A stretch of DNA of 64,000 nucleotides from JBDHWI01 sp964590135 (GTDB lineage: Bacteria; Chloroflexota; Anaerolineae; J036; Brachytrichaceae), in the NCBI GenBank assembly GCA_964590135.1, contig CAZPVX010000003.1, positions 1-64,000 of the forward strand, read 5' to 3'. This document shows, in pieces, positions 34,912-44,243 of the stretch. The position numbers were made by a program, and so were the translations under genes. The notes beneath the pieces are model-generated. The model saw only the letters and a list, made by a program, of their open reading frames with translations. It had not been told where the DNA came from and ran no database searches. How positions within the stretch are numbered: position 1 is the first letter of the stretch; the number at the start of each line of letters is the position of its first letter.

Positions 34912-36588
34912 ATGCCCTCAAAATACACCATTGGCGTTGACTTTGGCACGCTGTCGGGCCGCGCAGTGCTGGTGCGCGTGAGCGATGGCGCAGAGATTGC
35001 CAACGCTGTCAGCGAGTATTCACACGGCGTCATCGACGACCGTCTGCCCGAAAGCGATGTGAAACTGGAGCCGGACTGGGCGCTCCAGGACCCCGATGAT
35101 TACATCCGCGTCTTTGCCGAGACGATTCCTGCTGTGTTGAAGCAGAGCGGCGTCTCGCCCGACGACGTGATTGGCATCGGGATCGACTTTACGGCCTGCA
35201 CGATGTTGCCAACGAAGGCCGATGGCACGCCGCTGTGCCGGCTGCCCGAATGGCGCGCCAACCCGCACGCCTGGGTGAAGTTGTGGAAGCACCACGCCGC
35301 GCAGCCCGAGGCCGACCTTGTCAACCAAACTGCCGCCGCGATGGGTGAGACCTGGCTGCCGCGCTATGGCGGCAAGATCTCGTCGGAGTGGTTCTTCCCG
35401 AAGGCGTTGCAAATTCTGAATGAAGCGCCGGTAGTTTACGCGGCGGCAGATCGGATGCTGGAAGCTGCCGACTGGGTGGTCTGGCAGCTGACCGGCGCGG
35501 AGACGCGCAACACCTGCACTGCCGGCTACAAGGCGATCTGGTCGAAGCGCGAAGGCTTTCCAAGCAATGCCTTCTTCAGGGCGCTCGATCCGCGCTTCGA
35601 GCACGTGGTCGATGAGAAGATGAAGCGCGACCTCAATCCCATTGGCCAGCGCGCCGGCGATCTGACGCCTGCAATGGCAGAGTTGACCGGTTTGAAGGCG
35701 GGCATCGCCGTGGCAGTGGCAAATGTCGATGCACATGTGTCGGTGCCGGCTTGCACTGTTACACAGCCCGGCAGCATGGTGTCGATCATGGGCACCAGCG
35801 TATGCGACATGCTGCTCGACACGAAAGAGGCGATGGTCGAGGGCATGTGCGGCTTCACTGCGGACGGCATTCTCGCCGGCTTTCTCGGCTACGAAGCCGG
35901 CCAAAGCTGCGTTGGCGATGGCTTTGCGTGGTTCGTTGAGAATTGCGTGCCACCGCAGTATTTCGACGAGGCGAAATCGAAGGGCCAGTCCATTCATCAG
36001 GTGTTGGAGATGCACGCTGCGCAACTCGGGCCAGGCGAGAGCGGCCTGCTCGCGCTGGATTGGTGGAACGGCAACCGCTCGATCCTCGTGGATGCCAATC
36101 TCAGCGCGGTCATTCTCGGCATGACGCTGGCGACGACCGCGCCGGAGATGTATCGCGCATGGATCGAGGCGACCGCCTTTGGCAAGCGCATCATCATCGA
36201 TTCGTTCAAGCGCGCCGGTGTGCAGGTGAATGAGATTGTGGCATGCGGCGGCCTGCCGGAGAAGAACAAACTGTTCATGCAGATCCACGCCGATATCGTA
36301 GGATTGCCGATCAAGGTGTCAGCATCATCACAGACGCCTGCGCTGGGCAGTGCGATGTTCGGCGCACTGGCTGCGGGCAGCGCCGCCGGCGGCTATGACA
36401 CCATCGAAGATGCCGCAGCAAAGATGGCGCATCTGAAGGATGAGATGTTCGTGCCGAATGCGGCCAACAAGCCGGTCTACGATGCGCTCTACGCCGAATA
36501 TGTGCGCCTGCATGATTACTTTGGCCGCGATGCAAACAGTGCCATCAAAAAGCTGCGTGCCATGCGGGCAGCGGCAGCGAGCAAGTAA
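34912..36588 (+). CDS. araB: Ribulokinase AraB
   Basis: A 558-residue FGGY kinase, full length for AraB, phosphorylating L-ribulose at O5. TIGVDFGTLSGRAVLV (phosphate loop), GIGIDFTACTMLP, PEWRANPHAWVKLWKHHAA and the C-terminal CGGLPEKNKLFMQIHADI are typical ribulokinase signatures. Downstream are a sugar-isomerase-like protein (132 nt) and araD, making an L-arabinose or related pentose cluster. No AraA isomerase or transporter is in the window. Confidence 0.95.
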   Translation: MPSKYTIGVDFGTLSGRAVLVRVSDGAEIANAVSEYSHGVIDDRLPESDVKLEPDWALQDPDDYIRVFAETIPAVLKQSGVSPDDVIGIGIDFTACTMLPTKADGTPLCRLPEWRANPHAWVKLWKHHAAQPEADLVNQTAAAMGETWLPRYGGKISSEWFFPKALQILNEAPVVYAAADRMLEAADWVVWQLTGAETRNTCTAGYKAIWSKREGFPSNAFFRALDPRFEHVVDEKMKRDLNPIGQRAGDLTPAMAELTGLKAGIAVAVANVDAHVSVPACTVTQPGSMVSIMGTSVCDMLLDTKEAMVEGMCGFTADGILAGFLGYEAGQSCVGDGFAWFVENCVPPQYFDEAKSKGQSIHQVLEMHAAQLGPGESGLLALDWWNGNRSILVDANLSAVILGMTLATTAPEMYRAWIEATAFGKRIIIDSFKRAGVQVNEIVACGGLPEKNKLFMQIHADIVGLPIKVSASSQTPALGSAMFGALAAGSAAGGYDTIEDAAAKMAHLKDEMFVPNAANKPVYDALYAEYVRLHDYFGRDANSAIKKLRAMRAAAASK

Positions 36589-36590
36589 TT

Positions 36591-36632
36591 TACTGATAGG
36601 TGATTGGTGATCCGTGATTGGCAAGTTGGTAA
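36591..36632 (+). repeat. Degenerate 7-nt tandem repeat after araB
   Basis: Six consecutive heptamers are in register: TACTGAT, AGGTGAT, TGGTGAT, CCGTGAT, TGGCAAG, TTGGTAA. A second short patch with related heptamers lies at about 36690-36710, shortly before the next gene. Confidence 0.5.
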
Positions 36633-36720
36633 AGCGTAGTTGTCTATGGCAGGGGGTATTGTGGCGATGTGAGATCATGCCGAATCCCCAACTACGAATT
36701 ACTGATTGCCCAGAAACATC

Positions 36721-37473
36721 ATGCGCAAAATAGCACTACAACTCTATACCGTTCGCGAATCGATGAAGAAGGATTTCGTTGGCACGCTCAAGGAGGTGGC
36801 CGGCATTGGCTACAAGGGCGTGGAATTGGCTGGCTTTGGCGGCATGTCCGCCAAGGATCTGCGCGCCTTGCTTGACGATCTGGGTCTGATTGCCGTCGGC
36901 GGCCATACCAGCATGGATGCCATCGGCAAGAGCATGGAACAGACGCTTGGCGACTTCGTCACACTTGGCGCGTCGTATCTGGGTGTGGCGTGGGCTGGCG
37001 AAGAGTGGCGCACTGAGCAAGGCTGGCACCGCGCCGCGCGGTTGATGGAAAAAGCGGCGACTGAAACGCTGAAGCACGACATCACTTTCTTCTATCACAA
37101 CCACGACTTCGAGTTTCAGAAGATCAACGGCAAATATGGCCTCGATGTCTTGTTCGAAGCTGCGGATCCTTCGCTGGTGAAATGGGAAGAGGACGTGTTC
37201 TGGGTGCAGAAGGGCGGCGAGGATCCGGTTGCCTACATGAACAAATACGCCGGCCGCACGCCCCTGATCCACATCAAGGACATGACTGCTGACGCAGACA
37301 GGACTTTCGAATGTGTCGGCGATGGCGTCATCGACTTCGGCGCCATTTTCAAAGCCGGCGATGCCAACGATGTCGACTGGTATATCGTCGAGCAGGACCG
37401 ATGTCCGAAGGGCGAGATCGAAAGTGCCCGCCGCAGCTACCAGAACATCGTCGCGCGCGGTTGGCTCGGCTAG
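36721..37473 (+). CDS. Sugar phosphate isomerase/epimerase (xylose-isomerase-like TIM barrel)
   Basis: A 250-residue AP-endonuclease-2/xylose-isomerase-like TIM barrel. It starts KIALQLYTVRESMKKD, has GYKGVELAGFGG, FFYHNHDFEF (metal His/Glu region), HIKDM and ending WYIVEQDRC, all typical of this group. Such proteins isomerise or dehydrate sugars or inositols with a divalent metal. The ATG at 36721 is preferred over TTG 36706. Position between araB and araD suggests a role in pentose use, but it is not an AraA homologue, so it may act on another sugar. Confidence 0.85.
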   Translation: MRKIALQLYTVRESMKKDFVGTLKEVAGIGYKGVELAGFGGMSAKDLRALLDDLGLIAVGGHTSMDAIGKSMEQTLGDFVTLGASYLGVAWAGEEWRTEQGWHRAARLMEKAATETLKHDITFFYHNHDFEFQKINGKYGLDVLFEAADPSLVKWEEDVFWVQKGGEDPVAYMNKYAGRTPLIHIKDMTADADRTFECVGDGVIDFGAIFKAGDANDVDWYIVEQDRCPKGEIESARRSYQNIVARGWLG

Positions 37474-37536
37474 CCAGGTTAGAGCAAAGCCGCCTTTTGC
37501 AGGAGAAGGCAGAGGTTGTCAGGTGCGCTTCTCTTT

Positions 37537-37564
37537 CCTTCTTCCTTCTTCCTTCTTCCTTCTC
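37537..37564 (+). repeat. CCTTCTT heptamer tandem repeat (four units)
   Basis: Three exact CCTTCTT units and a fourth with one change, in a pyrimidine-only tract, 54 nt before the signal peptidase start. It could be slippage-prone and alter promoter spacing. Confidence 0.7.
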
Positions 37565-37617
37565 CTGCTCTTTTCAACGGCTAATTGAGGTGGGCGGATG
37601 GCGTTAGAATCCGCCGA

Positions 37618-38235
37618 ATGAGTGAGACCGTTGAATCGGGTGCAGAAATGCCCCCTGAGCCTGCCGAAGCGCCGGCGCTTTTATCCGCACCCGACAAAGG
37701 CGCCGCCGGCCGCGCCGTCCTGCGTGAGATCGTAGAGACTATCGCGCTCTTCGCGCTGGTGTTCACAGTGGCGCGCGTCGCCATTGGCAACTATTCCATT
37801 CTTGGTCAGAGTATGGAGCCGAACTACCATGAGGAAGAGCGCCTGCTGGTGGACAAGGTGACGCCGCATCTGCTTGGCCTGAATCGCGGGGATATCGTCA
37901 TCGTGCACTCGCCGGCGCAAGACATTGAGCTCATCAAACGTCTGATCGGCAAGCCTGGCGATACGATCGAGTTGCGCGACAATCGCGTGTTTGTGAATGG
38001 TGAGCCGCTGAATGAGCCATATCTGCCGCCCGATGCCAACAGCGGGCCGACACGCGATGTAAACAAATGGACGCTTGGCCCTGACGAATACTTCATCATG
38101 GGCGACAATCGCAGCTTCAGCCAGGATTCACGCGTGTTCGGGCCGGTGAAGATGGAAAACATCATCGGGCGCGCACTGTTGCTTTATTGGCCCTTCAATG
38201 AATTGCAGGTTGTGCAGCACTTCAACTATCAGTGA
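37618..38235 (+). CDS. lepB: Signal peptidase I
   Basis: A 205-residue membrane-bound type I signal peptidase that cleaves signal peptides of exported proteins. After a cytoplasmic N-terminus of about 35 residues there is one membrane helix (37-58), then the Ser/Lys dyad: Ser65 in GQSMEPN and Lys107 in ELIKRLIGKPGD; box E is GDNRSFSQDSRVFGPV. The ATG at 37618 was chosen over an upstream TTG. It interrupts the arabinose genes, so it is probably transcribed from its own promoter. Confidence 0.96.
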   Translation: MSETVESGAEMPPEPAEAPALLSAPDKGAAGRAVLREIVETIALFALVFTVARVAIGNYSILGQSMEPNYHEEERLLVDKVTPHLLGLNRGDIVIVHSPAQDIELIKRLIGKPGDTIELRDNRVFVNGEPLNEPYLPPDANSGPTRDVNKWTLGPDEYFIMGDNRSFSQDSRVFGPVKMENIIGRALLLYWPFNELQVVQHFNYQ

Positions 38236-38285
38236 TTGGCAATCGCCTCATGCCTGTTTGCCAATGGCCTTTGAAAAGAATCTCC

Positions 38286-38933
38286 ATGCTTGATTCCATC
38301 CGCCAGCAACTCTATGTGTTGCACCTCGAACTCGTCAAATACAACCTCGTGGTGTGGACGATGGGTAATGTCAGCGCGCGCGATCCTGAAACCGGCCTTG
38401 TCGCCATCAAGCCGAGCGGCATCCGCTACGAAGATCTGCGTCCCGAAGACATGGTCATCGTCGACATGGATGCCAACATCGTTGAGGGCAAGCTCAAGTT
38501 CAGCAGCGATACGTTGACTCATCTGTTCATCTACAAACAGCGCCCCGATGTGCATGGCGTGTGCCATACGCACAGCACATTTGCCACTGCGTTTGCGGCG
38601 GTAGGCCGGCCTATCCCGTGCTTCCTCACCGGTATGGCCGATGAATTCGGTGGCGAGATTCCACTCGGTGGCTTCGAGTTGATCGGCAGCGAGGCGATTG
38701 GCCGCGAGGTGTGCCGCGTGATTGGCGGCAGCAAGGCCGTCATCATGCAGAACCACGGCCTGTTCAGCGTTGGCGCGAGCGCGGAGGCGGCAGTGAAGGC
38801 GGCGGTGATGGCCGAAGATGCTGCGCGCACGTCGTTCTATGCGATGCAACTGGGCACGCCGATCCCCCTTGCGCAGGAAGATGTGGCCAAACTCTACGAC
38901 CGCTACACCTATGTCTACGGACAGAAGGGCTAG
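38286..38933 (+). CDS. araD: Class II aldolase family, L-ribulose-5-phosphate 4-epimerase type
   Basis: 215 residues of the class II aldolase/AraD family. GNVSARDPETG, KPSGIRYEDL, the zinc motif HTHST and NHG are present. The segment SSDTLTH has Asp where fuculose aldolases have Glu (SSE), which is the AraD epimerase signature, so interconversion of L-ribulose-5-P and D-xylulose-5-P is likely. It completes an araB/araD pair with araB 1.7 kb upstream. Its last 4 nt overlap the end of the convergent cysN. Confidence 0.85.
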   Translation: MLDSIRQQLYVLHLELVKYNLVVWTMGNVSARDPETGLVAIKPSGIRYEDLRPEDMVIVDMDANIVEGKLKFSSDTLTHLFIYKQRPDVHGVCHTHSTFATAFAAVGRPIPCFLTGMADEFGGEIPLGGFELIGSEAIGREVCRVIGGSKAVIMQNHGLFSVGASAEAAVKAAVMAEDAARTSFYAMQLGTPIPLAQEDVAKLYDRYTYVYGQKG

Positions 38934-40192
38934 CTTTCAGTGGCGATGAAGCCAACGCCGGCGGTCACATTCGTGAGCTCATCGATCAAGATGAACGCGC
39001 CGTTTGCCGGGTTTGCCTCATACGCATCTGCGTAGATCGGCTGAGCCAGCTTGAGCGACACATCGCCGATCTCATTCAAGTTGATCTGCGGCGGGTTGTC
39101 GCTGCTGTTCAGCGTCACTACATCGATCACGCTGTGCAGCGCCTGCACCTTTGCGCGGGTGCGATGCACGCCGTGCTGCAATTGCATGGTCCTGCCGGCG
39201 CTCAACGCCTGATGATCCAGCCAGCACACGCGCGCCACGAATTCCTTGCGCAGCGCCGGCGGCTGATCCGCTCGCGCTACCAGCGCGCCGCGACTGATGT
39301 CGATGTCATCGGCCAGATGCAATGACACCGACTGGCCGGCCTGCGCGCGCTCTACGCGCTGGCCGAAATGCTCGATGGCGGTGATGCGGCTGTTGCGCTG
39401 GTTGGGCAACACGATGACCGCATCGCCCAGGCTGAACACGCCGCTGCTGATGCGGCCGGCGAGCGCGCGATAGTCGTGCAGATCGGGGCGGTTGTGGATG
39501 CGCGGGCGAATGACTGACTGCACCTGCAGGCGCGCCGCCAGATGGCGTTGTGGCACTGCGTCTATTTTCTCGAGCGCATCGAGCAGCGTCGGGCCGGTAT
39601 ACCAGGGCATGTGCGTCGAGCCACGAGTAATGTTTTCGCCATGCAGTGATGAGGCCGGGATGAAGGCGATGGCCTGGCCGGCGATTTGCACCTGCGCGGC
39701 CAGTGCCTTGAACTCGGCGACGATCGCATCGAAGCGCGCCTGAGAGTAATCAACCAGATCCATCTTGTTCACGCAAACGATGACGGTGGGGATGCGCAGC
39801 AGCGAGGCGATGAAGAAATGGCGGTGCGTCTGTTCCACAAGCCCATTGCGCGCATCGATCAGGATGATCGATGCGGCAGCGGTCGACGCGCCGGTGACCA
39901 TGTTGCGGGTGTATTCGAAGTGGCCGGGTGTGTCGGCGATGATGTATTTGCGCGTGGCTGTTTGAAAGAACACGTGCGCGACGTCGATGGTGATGCCCTG
40001 CTCTCGTTCGGCTATCAAACCATCCGTCAGCAACGATAGGTCGAGGAAGTCTGCGCCGCGGCGCTTGCTGGCGGCGTCGATGGCGTCGAGCTTGTCCTGC
40101 GTGACCGAGCGCGTTTCATACAGCAGCCGGCCGATGAGGGTGCTTTTGCCGTCATCCACAGAGCCGGCTGTGGCGATGCGAAGAATATCCAT
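38930..40192 (-). CDS. cysN: Sulfate adenylyltransferase subunit 1 (CysN GTPase)
   Basis: A 420-residue EF-Tu-like GTPase that drives ATP sulfurylase (CysD) in sulfate activation to APS. G motifs: GSVDDGKSTLIG, EREQGITIDVA, ADTPGH and NKMD. The beta-barrel domains 2 and 3 follow. There is no C-terminal APS kinase (CysC) fusion, and neither cysC nor cysH is adjacent. It is 49 nt after cysD. Confidence 0.95.
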   Translation of the reverse strand: MDILRIATAGSVDDGKSTLIGRLLYETRSVTQDKLDAIDAASKRRGADFLDLSLLTDGLIAEREQGITIDVAHVFFQTATRKYIIADTPGHFEYTRNMVTGASTAAASIILIDARNGLVEQTHRHFFIASLLRIPTVIVCVNKMDLVDYSQARFDAIVAEFKALAAQVQIAGQAIAFIPASSLHGENITRGSTHMPWYTGPTLLDALEKIDAVPQRHLAARLQVQSVIRPRIHNRPDLHDYRALAGRISSGVFSLGDAVIVLPNQRNSRITAIEHFGQRVERAQAGQSVSLHLADDIDISRGALVARADQPPALRKEFVARVCWLDHQALSAGRTMQLQHGVHRTRAKVQALHSVIDVVTLNSSDNPPQINLNEIGDVSLKLAQPIYADAYEANPANGAFILIDELTNVTAGVGFIATES

Positions 40193-40241
40193 GTTGGGTC
40201 GTCAGGTCGTCACTTGATTGCTCAGCACTCTGAACTTGGCG

Positions 40242-41222
40242 CTAAAAGTAGCCATCCCGCTTGCGCGTTTCCATCGCAGATTCGGAGCGTTTATCGTCGA
40301 TGCGCGCGCCGCGCTCGGAAATTTCGGCGCGGCGAATCTCATCGATCACAGTGTCGAGCGTGACTGCGTTCGACAACACGGCGGCGGTGCAAGTCATGTC
40401 GCCGACGGTGCGAAAGCGCACGCGCGCGAGGTAGGGTTGCTCGTCTGGTGTCTTGTGAATGAAGGGCGAATCGGCCCATAGCAGGCCGTCGCGCTTGAAC
40501 ACCGCGCGCTCGTGCGCAAAATAGATCGATGGCAAGTCGATGTGTTGTTGACGGATGAAATTCCACACATCCAACTCGGTCCAATTTGAGATGGGGAAGA
40601 TGCGCACATGCTCACCAGGGCTGATGCGGCCATTCAGCATGTCGAAAAGTTCTGGCCGCTGGCGCGAGGCATCCCATTGTCCAAACTCGTTGCGCACGGA
40701 GAACAATCGCTCCTTCGCGCGCGCCTTCTCCTCGTCGCGGCGCGCGCCGCCGATGCACGCATCGAGTTTGAGCTCCTCGATCGCGTCGAGCAGGGTGGTG
40801 GTTTGCAGGATGTTGCGCGAGGCGTATTTGCCACTCTCCTCGCGCACGCGGCCGGTGTCGATGGAGTCCTGCACATACCTGACGATCAGTTTCAGATCCA
40901 GCGACTTGACGAGGTGATCGCGAAACGCGATGGTCTCAGCGAAGTTGTGGCCGGTGTCGATGTGCAGCAACGGAAATGGCACCCGCGCCGGCGCAAATGC
41001 CTTTACTGCCAGACGCGTGACGACGATGGAATCCTTGCCGCCGGAGAACAGGATCGCCGGCCGCTCGAATTGCGCGGCGGTCTCGCGCAGAATGTAGATC
41101 GCTTCATCAGCCAGTTCATCAGGGAAGGTTGCCTGCCACGCCGGCGCATTCACCTTCGCATCAAGCTGGGCGCGTGCTGCCAACTCGGGCATGTTTTCTC
41201 GCATTTCAAAAGTGCCTGACAT
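40242..41222 (-). CDS. cysD: Sulfate adenylyltransferase subunit 2 (CysD)
   Basis: A 326-residue ATP-pyrophosphatase-type subunit that adenylylates sulfate. The PP-loop ILFSGGKDSIV, then LLHIDTGHNFAET, GGARRDEEKARAKER, FPISNWTELDVW and the C-terminal KRDGYF are diagnostic. The family usually starts closer to residue 22; the ATG at 41222 or the internal Mets (41204, 41192) are possible starts. Operon cysDN on the minus strand, divergent from the FGGY kinase. Confidence 0.96.
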   Translation of the reverse strand: MSGTFEMRENMPELAARAQLDAKVNAPAWQATFPDELADEAIYILRETAAQFERPAILFSGGKDSIVVTRLAVKAFAPARVPFPLLHIDTGHNFAETIAFRDHLVKSLDLKLIVRYVQDSIDTGRVREESGKYASRNILQTTTLLDAIEELKLDACIGGARRDEEKARAKERLFSVRNEFGQWDASRQRPELFDMLNGRISPGEHVRIFPISNWTELDVWNFIRQQHIDLPSIYFAHERAVFKRDGLLWADSPFIHKTPDEQPYLARVRFRTVGDMTCTAAVLSNAVTLDTVIDEIRRAEISERGARIDDKRSESAMETRKRDGYF

Positions 41223-41403
41223 GATCGATAGGATTCGCTCTCAAGTTAAAGGCGTCGCCATGCTGTCATTCACGCTTCACATTTCCCCCGCTCGTGCAAA
41301 ATCTATTGGCGTTGCCTGTACAGGAACTGAGGTTGTTAATGTAGCAGCAATCTCAGCAGTCTTCAACCGATTCTGAAAAATTGTGGAAACCATTTTCTGG
41401 TTG

Positions 41404-41423
41404 AGCCGGCGAGATCGCCGGCT
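41404..41423. promoter_or_regulatory. Perfect 9-bp dyad at the translation start of the FGGY kinase
   Basis: AGCCGGCGA and TCGCCGGCT face each other with a 2-nt centre, ending 8 nt before the ATG at 41432 and covering the ribosome binding region. It may be an operator or an RNA hairpin masking the start; it could also just be two copies of the iterated GCCGGC word. Confidence 0.35.
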
Positions 41424-41431
41424 GTGCGATC

Positions 41432-42799
41432 ATGCGCGTCATGCGCTTTATCGGCATTGACCTCGGCACGACATCGATCAAAGGCGCGGTGATGGATCTG
41501 GATGCGCCGTCGCTCAATCACATCATCCGCCGGCCATTTCCAACTCCCGTCTCGCATCTGCCGCGCCTGCACTATGAAGTCGACCCTGGCATTGTCTTGC
41601 GTGAAGCGCGGGAAGTACTGGACGCGCTGCTTGCACAAGCGTCAGACGCCAGCGGCATTCTGTTGTCCAGCCAGATGCATGGCACGATTCTGCTCGATGC
41701 CACCTATCAACCCATGACGAACCTCATTCCCTGGCAGGATCAGCGCGCACTGGCCGGCGACTCTCCTTCGTTCGATGCGCTCAAGGCGACCATGTCCGCT
41801 GACGACCTGCGCGCAGTCGGCAACGATGTGTGGCCCGGCCGGCCGCTTGCGGTGCTGCATTGGTTGAATGTGCATGGGCGCCTGCCCGCCGGCGCTGCCT
41901 TCTGTGCGCTGCCCGATTTTGTTGCCGCGTCGCTGTGCAAGGCGCCGCCCGCCACCGATCTCGGCCATGCTGCAGCCTCGGCCTTCTGTGACATTGCAAA
42001 AGGCGAATGGCAAATCGACCTGCTGTGCCGGCTTGGCCTCGATCACCTCACGCTGCCGCGAATCGCCAGACGGGATGAGGTGATCGGCTACTACGCGCAT
42101 GCCGGCCGCGCCATCCCGTGGTATCCGCCGGTGGCCGACCAACAATGTTCGCTGCTTGGCGCGGGTCTTCGCGCCGGCGAGTTGTCGATCAACATCAGCA
42201 CCGGCTCACAGGTGGCATTGCTGACCGGGGCGATCACGTATGGCGATTTTCAAACGCGCCCTTACTTCGATGACCAATGGCTGCTCACGCTCATCCACCT
42301 CCCCGCCGGCCGCTCGCTGAATGTGCTGATGCGCTTGTTGACCGCGCTGGCTGATGAGGAAGGCATGCATCTGCAGCATGCGTGGGCAACCGTCGAACGG
42401 CTGGCGCGCGCGGCTGCGGCCAGCGATTTGCAAATCGATCTGTCGTTCTTCGCCGGCGCGTTGGGCAGCGAAGGCGCGATCACGCGCATCCGCGAAGACA
42501 ACCTGAGCGCCGGCAACCTCTTCCGTGCTGCCTACGCGGCAATGGCTGAGAACTACAGGACGTGCGCGCTGCGGCTGTCGCCGGCGCAAGCCTGGCAGCG
42601 TATCGTGTTCTCCGGCGGGTTGGCGCTGCAATCCAGTCTTTTGCGCGAGGAAATTCTGGCGCGTTTCAACTGCCCTTCACGAGTGGCGGAAGGGGGCGAG
42701 GACGCGCTGGTAGGGTTGATGGCTGTCGCGTTGAACATCGCCGGCCGGGCGGTCAGCATGGCTCAGGCGCGCGCGCTGATGAACGGCATGGCAGGCTGA
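41432..42799 (+). CDS. FGGY-family carbohydrate kinase
   Basis: A 455-residue kinase with the actin-like ATPase fold. The phosphate loop FIGIDLGTTSIKGAVMD, SSQMHGTILL, PWQDQRA, and the second phosphate loop NISTGSQVALL are visible; FSGGLALQSSLLREEI is the C-terminal adenosine motif. QQCSLLGAGLRAG and the overall length point to the sedoheptulokinase/xylulokinase side of the family, but substrate is not determinable. Starts at 41432 or 41441. It is convergent with mtaB and probably monocistronic. Confidence 0.88.
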   Translation: MRVMRFIGIDLGTTSIKGAVMDLDAPSLNHIIRRPFPTPVSHLPRLHYEVDPGIVLREAREVLDALLAQASDASGILLSSQMHGTILLDATYQPMTNLIPWQDQRALAGDSPSFDALKATMSADDLRAVGNDVWPGRPLAVLHWLNVHGRLPAGAAFCALPDFVAASLCKAPPATDLGHAAASAFCDIAKGEWQIDLLCRLGLDHLTLPRIARRDEVIGYYAHAGRAIPWYPPVADQQCSLLGAGLRAGELSINISTGSQVALLTGAITYGDFQTRPYFDDQWLLTLIHLPAGRSLNVLMRLLTALADEEGMHLQHAWATVERLARAAAASDLQIDLSFFAGALGSEGAITRIREDNLSAGNLFRAAYAAMAENYRTCALRLSPAQAWQRIVFSGGLALQSSLLREEILARFNCPSRVAEGGEDALVGLMAVALNIAGRAVSMAQARALMNGMAG

Positions 42800-42824
42800 T
42801 CGTTTGCGAGACAGGCCGACACGA

Positions 42825-44213
42825 CTATGCCGGCACAACCTCATATTGATCCAGCCGCACCTTGCCTGGATCAATCAGCGGCAGCACGCTTGCCACCAAC
42901 TCGCTCTCATCTTCGGGCAGCTCATCAGCTTCGTCGCTCAATCGATCCAGCCATTGCAATTCGCGCTGTGACAGGCTGAACTCATTTGCGCAGTGCGCCT
43001 GTCGCAACGCTTCGAGCGTGACGATGGCTGCGGCGCGAGTGCGTCTATAGGGCGTTTCTTCGGCGATGATCTTGTTTGCCAGATTCAACACCACATCCGG
43101 CCGCAGCACATAGGCCTGTGGGTCGTGCGGCACGTCCGTTTCTGCCAGCCAGTTGCGCAGGGTGCGCGCTGAATCTGCGCCGTGCGCGCTGGCTGTGTTC
43201 ATCAGGCGCGTCGAATACACCAATTGCTCGATGGAAACCGTCGGCGCCATCGCCCCGAGCAGGCGAATGTTTTGCACCGATTCATTGCTCCACAAGTCGA
43301 CCGTGCAGCGCGCGACGTTGCCCACTGGTGAGAGATGTGCGCAGGCTGCGTCTGCCCCTTCGCCGGACATGGGAAAGCCGGTGATGGCTTTGAGGTAGGG
43401 GTTTTCGTAGGCGCAATCTTTCCCAGGCCCAATTGCCCCGCGCTCATGCGCCACCAGTGCGCGCGGCACCGTCATCACGCGGTTGATGGCGGCAAACACG
43501 CGCGGGATGTAGCGCTTTTCGGCCAGCACCATCGCCGTGTTGCCGAAGCCGCAAGCTGAGTCGCCGGCCGGCGCCACGCCGTTACGGTTCGCCACGTCCA
43601 CGATCATGTCCCACAAAAATGCCATGTCGCGGCAGCCCAGCACGCCGAGCGCGAATGTCATCATGGTCAGATCCCCGTTCATCAGCGCGTCATCGTGCAC
43701 TTCCTTGCCGCCGGTGCTTTCGATTGAGAGCAAGTCGGCGCCGGCTTGCGCATTCAACTCGAAGCTGCGCACCATGTCGTGCCACAGGTGGCCACCACGC
43801 TGGATCGGAGGGCGCTCATGCTCGCGGATGTCGTTGGGCGTGACGCGCAACGCGCCGACAAGGCCGTCGCTCTTGCGATATTTGTCCAGCGTCTCGCGCA
43901 GGATGCGCGTGACATCGGCGCCCCATTCCGGCTCCAGTGTCATCGGCGGCAGCAATTCGAATTCCACCACCAGCCCGGGCGCATGCAGCTCGGCGGCGCG
44001 CCGGCATACACCCTCGATCATCTGCGAATATTCCTCGCGCACCTCACGCATCGTTGCAGCGTGAATCTGCATGGTTGGCAGCGTGAAATTCAATTCCGGA
44101 TAGACCGTGCCGGCGCCGATCACCAATCCACTGCGCGTGGCGACCGGATGCAGCGCATGGCCGTAGATGAAATCATCCAGCTTGTCAATGGCGAGTGAAG
44201 TGAAGGTTTTCAT
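42825..44213 (-). CDS. mtaB: Methanol:corrinoid methyltransferase MtaB-like
   Basis: A 462-residue zinc TIM-barrel enzyme that would transfer the methyl group of methanol to a corrinoid protein. The three zinc ligands known from Methanosarcina MtaB (Glu164, Cys220, Cys269) align with Glu165 (LLSIESTGGKEV), Cys221 (GDSACGFGNTAMV) and Cys267 (GPGKDCAYEN). WSNESVQ and KAITGFPM are also MtaB-like. AGGA precedes the ATG. The corrinoid protein MtaC and the second methyltransferase MtaA or a MtrH-like gene are not adjacent in the window, so the pathway is incomplete here; a related methoxyl or other substrate is possible. Confidence 0.88.
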   Translation of the reverse strand: MKTFTSLAIDKLDDFIYGHALHPVATRSGLVIGAGTVYPELNFTLPTMQIHAATMREVREEYSQMIEGVCRRAAELHAPGLVVEFELLPPMTLEPEWGADVTRILRETLDKYRKSDGLVGALRVTPNDIREHERPPIQRGGHLWHDMVRSFELNAQAGADLLSIESTGGKEVHDDALMNGDLTMMTFALGVLGCRDMAFLWDMIVDVANRNGVAPAGDSACGFGNTAMVLAEKRYIPRVFAAINRVMTVPRALVAHERGAIGPGKDCAYENPYLKAITGFPMSGEGADAACAHLSPVGNVARCTVDLWSNESVQNIRLLGAMAPTVSIEQLVYSTRLMNTASAHGADSARTLRNWLAETDVPHDPQAYVLRPDVVLNLANKIIAEETPYRRTRAAAIVTLEALRQAHCANEFSLSQRELQWLDRLSDEADELPEDESELVASVLPLIDPGKVRLDQYEVVPA

Positions 44214-44243
44214 TTCTGTCCTGTTTGATCTCCCTGCAGAGAA

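Noticed and set aside
37531..37575. CRISPR-like or minisatellite array in the pyrimidine tract
   Set aside because: The units are contiguous 7-mers without spacers; it is a simple tandem repeat.
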